Assembly (NCBI RefSeq): GCF_000471905.2
Contig: NW_006499997.1
Span: forward strand, 1,274,223 to 1,338,222
DNA from: Amborella trichopoda
Taxonomy: Eukaryota > Streptophyta > Magnoliopsida > Amborellales > Amborellaceae
DNA length: 64,000 nucleotides
Direction: 5' to 3'
This document shows positions 47,602 through 58,500 of this stretch, piece after piece. The notes beneath the pieces are model-generated. The model was not told where the DNA came from and made no database searches. It was given only the letters and a program-made list of their open reading frames with translations. Numbering within the stretch: the stretch's first letter is position 1; every line of letters starts with the position of its first letter. Position numbers and translations under genes: made by a program.

Positions 47602-48360
47602 CTAAGAAATAACATTACGACTCTCTATTAATAATCTAGTATCATGGTTATATAATCTATACCCCTTTAAATTTTTTGAATAGCCTATAAAAGAGCATTT
47701 TATAGTTTTATTTTGTAATTTATCTCTATTTTGTGGTGGTATAAGCACATGTGCCCAAGAACCCCAAACTTTCAAGATAGTAAGGTCAGGTTTCGAACCT
47801 GTCAATAATTCATATGGGGTCAAGTCTATAGATTTAGTTGGGACATGATTAATAATATACATTGTAGTGTTGAGAGCCTCACCCCAAAAATGAGGTGATA
47901 AATTTGAATGGCTCATCATAGACCTAACCATATCCATTAGAGTTATGTTTCTTCTTTCAACTACACCATTTTGTTGTGGTGTATATGGCATAGTTGTTTG
48001 GTGAATTATACCATGTTCCTTACAAAATTTGGTAAATAAGGTGGAGCAATATTCCAACTCTCTTATCTGTTCAAAGAATTTTAATATGTCTACCTAACTG
48101 ATTTTCTACCTCAGCTTTATATTCTTTAAATGTTTCTAATGCATCTGATTTCTTACTAATTAGGTATACATATCCACAACGTGAATAACCATCTATAAAT
48201 GTTATGAAATATTCCATACCTCTATGTGTTTTCATATTTAATGGGCCACATATATCAAAGTGAATAATACTAAGTAGTTCACTAGATCTTTTTCCTTTAG
48301 GGAAATGCCTCTTAGTTAATTTACCAGAAATACATGGCTCGCATGTTTTGAACACAATTT
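47602..48360 (-). pseudogene. Copia integrase
   Basis: The zinc-finger Cys pair appears in CEPCISGK. Core blocks are IHFDICGPL (Asp), FITFIDGYSRCGYVYL, TMPYTPQQNGVVERRN (Glu), NHVPTKSIDLTPYE and VWGSWAHVLIPP. The second catalytic Asp region is disrupted by a frameshift near 48060. Confidence 0.88.
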
Positions 48361-48363
48361 CTC

Positions 48364-48880
48364 CTAAATCGGGGAGCCTCTTTTAACTATTTGATTCATT
48401 TTGTCTTTATTTATATGTCTTAATTTTAAATGCCATATATATGGATCATCCATACATACATAAGCATCAAAAGATGCGTCAAAATAACCAGAAAGAGATG
48501 ACCTTTTATTAATATTCAATCGGTACAAATTGTCAATTTTAATACCGTACACCAATGCTCTATAATGTTTTCCAATGGTAACTCGACCAGACCTGAACCT
48601 TATTTCATAACCCTTGTCTTCTAGCCTAGGGACATAAATCAAATTGCGTCTCATATTGGGTGCATACAATGTATCAGTCAATAAGAGATTTGTTCCTCCT
48701 GGTAAACACAGCGTGAAAGTACCGACATCTAGTACATCGCAATAGGTGTCTTTTCCTATGTAAATCCGCTGATTACCAGCTGCAATATCCTTTAATTCTG
48801 TAAATCCATCCTCAAGACATGTCGGGTGGAGGCTGAGTCGACCCACCAATTTCTCAGGTCATGGGTGGCAACTATTGATT
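48364..48880 (-). pseudogene. Copia protease end and pre-integrase domain
   Basis: The frame 48849-48364 has TLYAPNMRRNLIYVPRL, GYEIRFRSGRVTI and IWHLKLRHINKDKM (the pre-integrase His-Cys start). Just upstream, in another frame, WWVDSASTRHV is the protease active site with Ala in place of the Gly of D-S-G. Confidence 0.8.
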
Positions 48881-48959
48881 CTAGGACTATGCAAATCAAG
48901 TCATTTCTTTTATTTTGATTATTTCGAACAGGGTTGTTATTCTGGTTCCTATTTTTATT

Positions 48960-49745
48960 TTCCAGCTTAAAATAATTAACTTGATGTGCCCAATTTCATT
49001 ACAATAAAAACAAGTTTTCTCAACCTTACTATTTTGATTTTTAAATTTCTCCCTTTTCCCTTATATTTATTATTTTTTTGATTATTGAAAGGTTTATTGA
49101 GGATCAGAGAAGATGAACTTTGGGCAAAGTGGAGCTCATTTGACTTCTTCCTCATTCTTCTCTCAGCTTCAATACTGAGATGCATGAGAAGATTTAACAT
49201 AGTGATCCCTTATACATAATGGTTAAATGCAATTACAATAGACTCTCAAGATGGAGGGAGACTGTTAAGGACGATCGACACTTGCATGCAATGGGGGACT
49301 GGATTTCGGGCTGCAGTAAGGTCCTTGGCGAGCACTATCATTTTATTGACATGTTTGGTCACTGAGTCTGATTCTTTCATTCTACAAGAATTGTAGTTTC
49401 CTAATAACAATTGCACGTGGGTTTCAGAAGTGGTCTCATACTTTTCAGGTAGGACACCTATCATATTTTGAGTTGTGGTGTGATCCTCAAAGACTCTAAT
49501 CAAATCATCTTCCATAAAGCTCAACATAGTAGTCCTAGCTACTTTGTCATCTTCTAACTATTTTCAAGTCACTTTCTGGCTTGACCATTGGCATTAGACT
49601 CTAAAACTGGTGGTTCCGTTTCTAGGACATAGTCTACCATATCTTAGAAAAGAATATATCTAATTTTTCTTTCCACATAAAAAAATTGGTCCTTTTGAGT
49701 TTTTTCAAGTTTGGATAGTTCTGACATGACTAGCCTAGATGTCAT
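48960..49745 (-). pseudogene. Copia gag with degenerate zinc knuckle
   Basis: ATG 49745 begins MTSRLVMSELSKLEKTQ. The UBN2-type block VFEDHTTTQNMIGVLPEKYET and VQLLLGNYNSCRMKE with VLNSLPPS lies at 49527-49246. A knuckle CFYCNEIGH near 49010 lacks the final Cys. Several stops. Confidence 0.82.
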
Positions 49746-50187
49746 TTTGAATTTTTTAGACAATACCTAAAAGTTCAAAATTTTAATTATGTTTAAGAAA
49801 GTGTTGTCTGCTAGCTAAATCAATAAGTTTGCCGACTCTCAGTGAGCTGCAACCTCAAAGAAAAATTTTCTCGAACAGTTTATGTTCGCACTGCTGTGAT
49901 GCAACAAAAAATCAATAAAGTAAGGCAACAATTAGTTTATCTTAAATCTTGTATAAGACTAATTTTCATAAATATATGTTTTAGCTCTAGAGAGAGAGAG
50001 TCTTCAATAATATTTAATATTTTTCAACAAAAATATGACATAATAGAATCACAAATATTTGCGTTCACGAAATCAAGATCATAAAAATTTCTCACTTAAA
50101 GAGACCAAAGAATATGATAATTATGCTTAACAATGACAATTATTATGCAAATAGAATATATAGAAATATCCTTAAATCCTAGTTGAA

Positions 50188-50188
<1 letters not shown>

Positions 50189-50224
<36 letters not shown>
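50189..50224. repeat. (TA)n microsatellite
   Basis: A continuous run of about 17 TA units in the copia leader. Confidence 0.95.
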
Positions 50225-50229
<5 letters not shown>

Positions 50230-50588
50230 GCAAAAATAAAATAAATTATTGGCTGCAGTTACATGTGTCTTTGTCTCTCGCTCTCTCTAAAATTCCAGCA
50301 ACAATTCCGTGCCTCAAAAAATATCAAGAGTTTTGACTTTCTAAAATATTCGAACAATAGCTCTATAGTTATCTTTAAAATTACAGTACTACTAAAAATT
50401 CAAAGAGTCCCTTTTTTATATTGCAAAAGCACGGACCTACTTGCTAGTTCAAAATTTTTTTATTTTATTTAAGACACTGATTTTCAGCGGTAGTTATATC
50501 TCTGTCTCTAAAATTTCAGCAACATAAAATTACAGTGGCAATTTTTATTTATTTATTTATGACCGTCAAAATTAGAGAGATAATTACC

Positions 50589-50660
50589 GCTTCACTTTGG
50601 CTGAGTGGTTAAGGTGTGTGCCTACTAAGTGCACGAGGTTTCCAGGGAAAAACTTGAGTG
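50589..50660 (+). pseudogene. tRNA-Ser(GCU)-like relic, anticodon changed, T-arm lost
   Basis: TTTGGCTGAGTGGTTAAGG (A-box region, 50596-50614) and TGTGTGCCTACTAAGTGCA (anticodon arm) match plant nuclear tRNA-Ser(GCU) as I remember it (TTGGCCGAGTGGTTAAGG and GTGTGCCTGCTAAGTACA). The 5-bp anticodon stem can still form with two G-T pairs. The anticodon at 50624-50626 reads ACT instead of GCT. The variable arm is partly recognisable (GAGGTTTCC). The T-arm and B box are absent, so it cannot be a functional tRNA. It is antisense to the copia element. Confidence 0.65.
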
Positions 50661-50950
50661 AACTGTTTTGCGCAATAAGTTAAACAACAAAAAAGAAAAA
50701 CCCTGAAATTCACTGAAATTTACTAAAGTGCAGTGAATATCATTATGATATTCAATGGAAAAGAAAAAAAAAAAACATTCAAAAGGGCTTGGCAAAGAAA
50801 AAAAATGGTGAACTTCTGCTTAGGTAAATATTAATTCACTGCAAGAGGTAGGTATCTGTCCAGATATATACGAGATCTCCTACCTATTAGTCATTGACTT
50901 GATACATATGGGAACAGTGAATCAGTCAGATACGATGGCTATATATGTAT

Positions 50951-51150
50951 GAGCGTCAATAATTTTTATCAATAAGATATATATGAATCAAGAACAATGG
51001 ATCAATAAGATATATATGAATCATGTAGGCAAACAAATGAATTAGAGTAGAGCGTCAATAATTTTTATCAATAAGATATATGTAAATCAAGAATAATGAA
51101 TCAATAAGATATATATGAATCACATAGGTAAGAAGGTGAATTAGAGTAGA
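50951..51150. repeat. 99-bp tandem duplication in the copia leader
   Basis: Copies start GAGCGTCAATAATTTTTATC at 50951 and 51050 and share AATCAATAAGATATATATGA. GAATTAGAGTAGAG closes each copy. Confidence 0.85.
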
Positions 51151-51446
51151 GGATTATGTAAAAAAAGAAGAAGATATAAATGAATCAAGAACAATGAATC
51201 AATAACTTTATCAACAAGAGCGTCAAGGTTGTTAAATTATCAATAACGTTATCATCCAATATGTCTGAGTGTCAAGATAGGGGTAGTAAAGTACCGTGCA
51301 CCAAAAATCGTCAATAATGGAAAAAATTACGACTCAGGCAATTGTGACACACAATAGAAAAATTACGACTCAGGCAATTGTGACTCACAGCTCAGGCGAC
51401 AGTGGTAGAGAGCTAAAATTGAGAATAGAAAATTTAGAGCAACTTC

Positions 51447-51458
51447 GCTCTGATACCA
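51447..51458 (-). other. Copia primer binding site (initiator tRNA-Met)
   Basis: On the minus strand TGGTATCAGAGC, one base from the 5' LTR. This is the standard Ty1/copia PBS complementary to tRNA-iMet. Confidence 0.93.
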
Positions 51459-51459
51459 T

Positions 51460-51809
51460 TGTTGAAATCTTGAGGGAAGAGATGGACTCCTCTCTTAAGA
51501 ATACTGGCGGTATCGCGAGACTTGGGATCGCAAAGATCAGGCCCTTTCCCAGAACAATGAGAACTCAAAATTGATTCCATGGTCTACATCTCCATGGCCT
51601 TGAAACCCTTATTAAAGAGGGATGAAAGGAGGTCGTTCTCCAAAGTTCGTTTGAGTTTCTAAAATCCTGGGAGGTGGGTGATTATTTTCTATCCATTAGA
51701 TAACGACACATTCTCTCTCTAAGAAGCCATTTTAGTGATAAGCATTAAATTATAAAAGAGAGAAAAATGACATGTTTAAAGGCCCCATGGCCACACAAAC
51801 GTACCAACA
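51460..51809 (-). repeat. 5' LTR of the copia element (350 bp)
   Basis: + strand TGTTGAAATCTTGAGGG to ACGTACCAACA, with intact TG...CA ends. Confidence 0.93.
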
Positions 51810-51880
51810 TTTATTGTATTTTAATCCTTGTTTGATTAATAAAATTATTGATAATTATAAAAAAATAAAAATAAAAAGAA

Positions 51881-52404
51881 GGAAAGTATGTCAAGATAAG
51901 TTTTAAGCAAAGGACATGGTTTCTATAAATGAGGGCACAACAATAAATTTATAGTTTAATATAATTTAATCCTAATTTTTAGAGAATATATGATTTTTAA
52001 CATGGAGATCATAAATATGAAAAAAATAAAGTGAGAACTAAAAATAATAATTATAAAACATTTAGATTGTTAGGTACAATTGTTTTTAGATGAACCTATT
52101 TACAACATCAACATGCATATCCTATGCGCTTATTCAAATTATCCAAATGAAGTTTACTCAAATTTTCATATACTTTAACCCCTATCCATAAATTTCTGAT
52201 AAATAACAACCTATTTGTATTGTTAATAAATCTCAATCAATTCTCATCATGTACACAAAATTCCTTCCCTTGAGCCTTCTTCAGTCTCTCTCCTCGAACC
52301 CCCGTTTCCCTCTCTCTCTTCTATTTGCTTCGTCTCTAAGAAACCAAAGGCAATTGAAATTTTAGATTGGTTATTTGGCGATCGTTTGTGATACACAGCG
52401 AGAG
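51881..52404 (+). promoter_or_regulatory. Upstream region and 5' UTR of the TBC gene
   Basis: About 520 bp between the LINE tail and the start codon. A pyrimidine patch (CTCTCTCCTCG and TTTCCCTCTCTCTC) lies at 52285-52320, typical of plant core promoters or 5' leaders. No convincing TATA box. The true 5' end is not visible. Confidence 0.45.
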
Positions 52405-52469
52405 ATGCAGGAGGCAGAGCTACACGACCTGTCGGATGATCCCGACTACGTCGCCTCCCAACAACAGGT

Positions 52470-52512
<43 letters not shown>

Positions 52513-55500
52513 TCTCTATTCTCTGTTGGTATTTTGGTCTGGTTAATATGGCTGATTTTTCTTCCATGACAGTTTCGTTCCCTTTTCTGCGATGTTTTTT
52601 GCTTGTTCTAGTTTTTCCAATGGATCACGATCATCCTGATTTATGACTTCACCTTTTTCAGTAATGTTCTGAGGGTATTGTATTATCTTAAATTCTGCAC
52701 AAAAGGTGGAGGAAACAGTTGAGTTTTTCTATTTTTTTTTTGTTTGCTTTACATAGTGATGCAATGCGCATATTTCTAATGGAGTTTATGTGATTTCAAA
52801 AATAAAGATGAAAGTATTGAATGCAACAGAGAATTCATCAAATGATTGAAAATTGCTGTCAACAGTGTTCTTTTTTGGAGATTCAAGCAGTTGAATTGGA
52901 AATTTGAGTAAAACTCATCCGTGACTTTTTAGCTTTCTTTAATGAATTTTACCACAGAGTTTGCCTAAACTCTGCGCTGAATTATACCTTTATTTATTTG
53001 ATTCCTATGGTAGAATGGGCTGAAAAAGTAAGGGACTTCCACCCCATTAGCCTTTTTAACTCGTACAAAATTCTTTCCAAGGTCCTAAGAATCTAGACTC
53101 CAAAAGGTGCTGTATAAAGTCATATCTCCTGTGCAATCGGCCTCTGTCGCTAACATGCAGATCCTTGATGGTGCCTTTGTAACACATGAAGCCATTCACT
53201 CTAGGCTTACCTCAGGAACTAAAGGGACAGGGAAAAGGCTTATGATCAAGTAGATTAGGGCCTACTTGATGAAATTCAGAATTGCATGGGATTTGGCCCT
53301 AGGTGGAGATCTTGGATTGAAGCTTGTATAACCAATCCTTTCTTTTCCATCATTAGTAACGGTTCTCCGGTTGGCTTCTTTCCCTCCTCTAAGTAGACAG
53401 GGAGACCTCCTCTCCTCTTTCTTGTTCACCTTCATAGGAGAACTCTTTTCTAGATCCATTTCCAGGTTGTTTGATCAGGGCCTCCCCACGGGGTTCCAAA
53501 CCTCTAGAGATGGCCCGATCATCTCCCATCTTCTTTATGCTGGTGACACCTTAATTTTCTGTGGGGCTGAACCCTAACAGCTGGATAATTTGCTCTCACT
53601 CAGATGCTTCGTGTTCACCACGGGGATGAAGGTCAACATGTCTAAAACTAAAATGTTGGGTGTGCGAGTCCAAGATCCTGAAATTCTAGTTGATCATTTA
53701 GGATGTGTCATTGTGCAGCTTCCTTCATTCTACTTGAGCTTACCCTTCGGTTTAGGAAATCCTAAGAAACACTTCTGGGACAATATTTTAGAAAAGTTCT
53801 TTTGGAAGCTTGCTAACTAGAAAGGTAGATTCTTGGCCCTTGGAGGTAGGATCACTCTCATGAAAGCGACGTTGGCTAACATTGCTATTTACCAGATGTC
53901 CTTCTTCCAGATTCCTTCCTCTATAGCCAATCGCCTTGAGAAACTCATGCGGGATTTCTTTCGGAATGGGGAATCTGAGGGTCATAAATTACACCTTGTT
54001 GCCTGGAACAAGATTTGTACCCCCAAAAAGTGTGGTGACCTAGTCATAAAGAATATTACCCTTATGAATTCTGACGAGATTCACATCCCCACATCCTCTT
54101 CTTTAGAAACAGGTCATAACTGCTAAATATGGTATTGGAGAGGACGGTTGTCTACCTTGTTCCCTTATCCACTGTGCCTTAGGTGTGTGGAAGTCTATAT
54201 CCTCTTCTAAATCAGTCTTTAGGACCTTCGTTAGATTTAAAATAGGGAATGTGTCTAGAGTTAGATTTTGGAAGGATCTTTGGATTGGTGACCAACCGCT
54301 AAGACTACTCTTCCCTTCTATCTCCTCCTAGCCACGGACCAAGATGCCTATGTGGCCACTTATCTGGAACACAAGGATTTAACATTGGTTTGGACTCCTA
54401 TCTTCAGGAGAAATCTAAACAATTCTGAGATTAGCTCCCTCAGCTCCCTGCTCCTTTTGCTCACCCCTTTCTTCTCACCTCTTTCCAATGAAGACTCCAT
54501 CATATGGGCTTCCAACCCAGCTGGGGTTTACAATGTTTCCTCCTCCTACTCGTCTCTCCTTCCCCCTTTGGATCTCTCTCCCCTCCTCAATATACTCTGG
54601 TCCATCCCTGTCCTGCTCAAGATCCAAGCGTTCACCTAAATCCTTCTCTAGGGAAAAATCCTAAACCTAGACAAACTTCATGGGCACGGCCAATTACTAC
54701 CCAACTGTTTCAGTCTCTATCTTCAAGACCAGGAAAATATTCTCTTTCTCCACATCGAGGTGGCCTCTTCCCTGTGGTCTTCCCTCCTCCAAATTTGTGA
54801 CATCCAATGGGTCACCCCTGCTTCGCTACCCCATATCTTCTCCACTCTATTTTCTCCCCCTTTCCCTAGAAGTGGTGGAACTTTATGACACATCTCTATC
54901 TTGGCTCTATTGTGGTATATTTGGTTAGAAAGGAACTAAAAAATCTTCCAAGGTACTGCTAGATATCTTTCTCGTCTCTTTGACTCTGTGCTGACATTGA
55001 TTTCTTTTTGGGCCAAGATTATTCCCTCCTACAATACTCTCATCTTATCTGATTTCCGGGCAAATTGGAGTTGCTTTCTTCTCCCCCCCACAACACCTTC
55101 TTATAGGGCTGCTTGGAATCCTCCTTCCCTTGGCTTTCTTAAAGTTAATTGTGATGGTTTCTCCCTTGGAAATCTTGGTCCCTCGGGCTTTGGAGGTACC
55201 CTTGCCAACTTCAAAGGAATCTTTTTGTGCTTTGTTGAAGCAAGGGAATGAGGCTCCTTTCTTTCTTAGGTCACTTGGGTACCTTAGATTCTACCACAGC
55301 GGAAGTCCTTGCATTACTTGAAGGCCCAAAGAGAGCATCTCAAGTAGCTCATCAATTTGCTTGGATATTAGTAGCGGCCGACTCAAGCAACACTATTCTC
55401 TGAGCCTCAAACCTAAGCTAGCCCCCATGGCGCCTCGCATCCATTTTTGACCAGATTGCTTTCATTTACAGATCCTTACCACCATTTTCTTTCAGACACA

Positions 55501-58500
55501 TACATAGAGAATCCAATTTAATAGCAGACAGGCTCGCTAAGAGAAAAGTACAAAAAGAGAAAAAGAAAAAAAGAAGAAGCAGAGGAGCAAGATAAAACGA
55601 TATTTACAGTCCTTTTTCTCGTTTTCTGTCAAATCTTCTCCTCTCATTCTCCCTTTTGCACCTCATTCATTCTCCTCTTTCTTTCCCACTCCTCCCCACT
55701 CTGGCATCATTCTTGTCTCTCTTTCCCTTTTCGATTAATTCTTCCGACTCTCCTTCGCATTCTCTCTCCTTGCATTCCTTTTATTCACTTTCTTTCCTTT
55801 GGCCTCTGCTGTCTCTCACCCCCACTCTTTCCTTCCTCATTCTCTTTCCCTACTTATCCTCTACTTTCTCTTGACCCTCTCCTCTTATTCCCCTGTTTTT
55901 TCTTCTCATACTTTTCTCATCTTCTCCCCCCTTCCCACTTAGGTAGTTTTCAAGTTTCTCCCTTCATCTCTTTTGTATGTCTCTGCACTCTCTTTCCCAA
56001 TTCGCAAGGAGGTGCTCTGGTATAATTTCTTGCCTCGGTCAGAAGCAGCAGCAGGAAGCGTGCCCAAAATTTGGTTCGCAGGCACAAGCCTCAAGGATTT
56101 CGACATTGGTGCTGTCTTCAGAGTCCTTTCTTCTCATGTTCTTTCTATTCTCACTCTCTTCCTTCTCTCCTCTCTCCAACCTTCTCCTTCTTCCCCTTCT
56201 CTCTAGTTCTTCGTTTACTATCTACCTCTATCTCTCCTTTGCCCCGTCTCGTACTTGGGCTTCCAGGACCGCTAGATTGGCTTTCTTCCCCACCCCCAAA
56301 GGTGCTCCCCAGCAGCATCCCCTTTCTTCTGTTCACTGACATGGCCCCTTTTTTGTTTTAAGGAATTTTTGTTTATTCTTTATGTAATTTGTTATTTTCC
56401 TTTCCCTACCTCTTTTGTACTATGAGGAAGAGCTTGTGGGCTGCCTACACCAGATATATAGTGGTTTTTGTATATGTATACTATTTTAATTTTAAGTTAA
56501 CCTTTCTAAAAAAAACTATTGGAGTTCAATGCTATGAATACTTTTTTGTTTTTCTTTATCTTGAATGAGATTTTTGTTTTAGTGGGTCTCTCTATTGGGT
56601 AATAAGTTCTCATTTTGCTTTATCTTGAATGAGATTGCTATTTAGTGGGTCTCTCTATTGAGCAAGAATTGTTTCCTGCACTGAAGTGTTATTTCTCTTT
56701 TTTGGTTACATATGGTTGATTTGGGAGATATGGATTCTAAAATGGATTGATAAAAAGCTAAAAAGGATTCTTAGTGCAGTAATATAACATTCTTGTTTGT
56801 GAATGGGAGAACATTGGTCCATGTCTCTAAAATGAAACTGTAATCATGCTTCGCACATAGGAGAAAATGTTGAACCCGTCTTCTCCCCCAAATATAGGTT
56901 TTTCTAATATGAATTCGAGGTAATTGTAAAGGGTGTTTTACATCCAATTTCCGTATTCTCACAAAGAGGATTGGTTTGAGGGGCAGTTGGGGAGGGTCTT
57001 CCTTTTCTTTATTTCTTTATGTATGTTTTCCACTTTTTCAGGATTCTCTTCTTTATCCTAAATTTTACTCCCCATTTGCAACTAGAGTCCATAGAGAAGC
57101 GCGGCCATGCATCCTAGAGACTTTAGCAGACCAATTCAAAAACCTTGCCTCCTATCTCCTTGCCCCCAATATTTGACCTTAAAGATCTTCGCCTATGGAC
57201 AGTTTCCCTCAATTGTAAAGCATGAGTTCCACATTTGAGTGAAGCATGCTTAACCATATGGAGACTTCAATACCCTGGTCAAGATTGTTCTTTGCTATCA
57301 AACATTTGCTTTGTTGGCTAAGTTTATATTTTTCTCCCCAAAAAACCTTAGTCTGGATTGATCAAACTATTGGCCACCTCAAGAGGAATATGGGAAAAGG
57401 GACATAAGTCATATACTTCTCTGGATAGATAAGCTGGATTTGGACCCACAAAGCCCAAGGGGTACTAAAGTATGTAAATATGTTATTGAGAGTGAAAATG
57501 ATGACAGATTCTTCTGGCAAATGTGAAGAACAAGATTTCCATGATGCTAACTTCCTTCCATACCTCTCAATAGCTAGGTTGTTGAAGCCTTTTCTAGGCG
57601 TTCCAAGCATAAGGAGAGGCCCCCACCATATTAGTCTCAAAAGGTGTTTCTGCATTGTGAATTGGCGATGAGATGTGAGAGGGTAGGTTGGCCATGTGCA
57701 ACACTGACCCAATACAACGGTGTTAGGAGGTGCGAGTTAGTTCAAGCGGAAGACTAAAAAAGGGCAAGAGGTAGGCCCAAAAGGGCATGGTTGGAAGTAG
57801 TAAGAAAAGATATGGGGGCTTGTAGCCTCATATTGAGGATATGACCATTGATAGAGCAGAATAGTGGACCAGGATTTGCGTAGCCAACCCCAATTAGTTG
57901 GGAAAAGGCTCTAATGATGATGATGATGATGATCCTAGCATGGTGACCCAAAAAGTGGTCCTGAACCACCACTTTCGTAATCAAACTCTTTTGAGGTTGA
58001 ATTTCTGTCCTGAAATGAGCTCAAATCATTTGGACATTTTGGAATTTTTTGCTCGAGGCATTGCAAAACAAGATTGTGTGTTGGGAAAGTGCTCTCCCAA
58101 TCAAAGGGCCTTTGGACCTCCTGAAGAAACCTTCAGGGAATCCATGGATTTGGATTGAGAAAGGTATGGTATGAATATATGATGCACATTGTGTACATTT
58201 TCTCCCTCTATTACTAAAACCCCCTTGTCTCATAAGATAATCATGGAACCCACAATCAACATAGGTTTAAGCCTTCTCCATATATATCTTCTATTTGTAT
58301 TTGGAGTCTAAACAGCCATGGGCCAGTGGCGTGCTCTTGAAGATTTGCCTCCCTCCAACAATGAGCATCTGGGGGTGTGAGATGATGTGCTGGAGGACCA
58401 ATCTTAGTCATTTTCTGGAAGAGGATGGAATTCTAATCATAAAAATTTGGGGAAAGGTGTGCAAGAGTATTGTATTGATTATGCACGAATAAAAAAGCAC

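Larger units (their letters stand above)
49746..51446 (-). other. Copia 5' leader with relics and short repeats
   Basis: About 1.7 kb between the PBS and gag with no coding motif. It contains a tRNA-like relic (50589-50660), a (TA)n run, a 99-bp duplication and a ~36-bp duplication at 51321-51392. Confidence 0.7.
45161..51809 (-). mobile_element. Ty1/copia LTR retrotransposon, minus strand, nested in the LINE, TSD TTTAT
   Basis: LTRs at 45161-45541 and 51460-51809 are flanked by TTTAT (45156-45160 and 51810-51814), a perfect 5-bp duplication. Reading on the minus strand, the order is PBS, leader, gag, protease/pre-integrase, integrase, RT, RNase H, PPT; integrase before RT defines Ty1/copia. 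All domains are broken by stops and frameshifts. Joining the LINE across the element restores its RNase H-to-tail order, so the copia inserted later. Confidence 0.95.
35926..51880 (+). mobile_element. L1-like LINE, + strand, split by two later insertions
   Basis: ORF1 (35926-38219) and ORF2 (from 38206) occur in the order of plant L1 elements. ORF2 continues to 41435, is broken by an unclassified insertion to about 44335, resumes to 45160, is broken by the copia element at 45161-51809, and ends after 51810 with TGATTAATAAAATT and an A-rich tail near 51855-51880. The 5' end is not defined; no target duplication was found. Confidence 0.85.

Noticed and set aside
52247-52567. 106-codon minus-strand ORF with Glu/Arg repeats
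   Set aside because: Shadow of exon 1 and the (TC)n run of the TBC gene.
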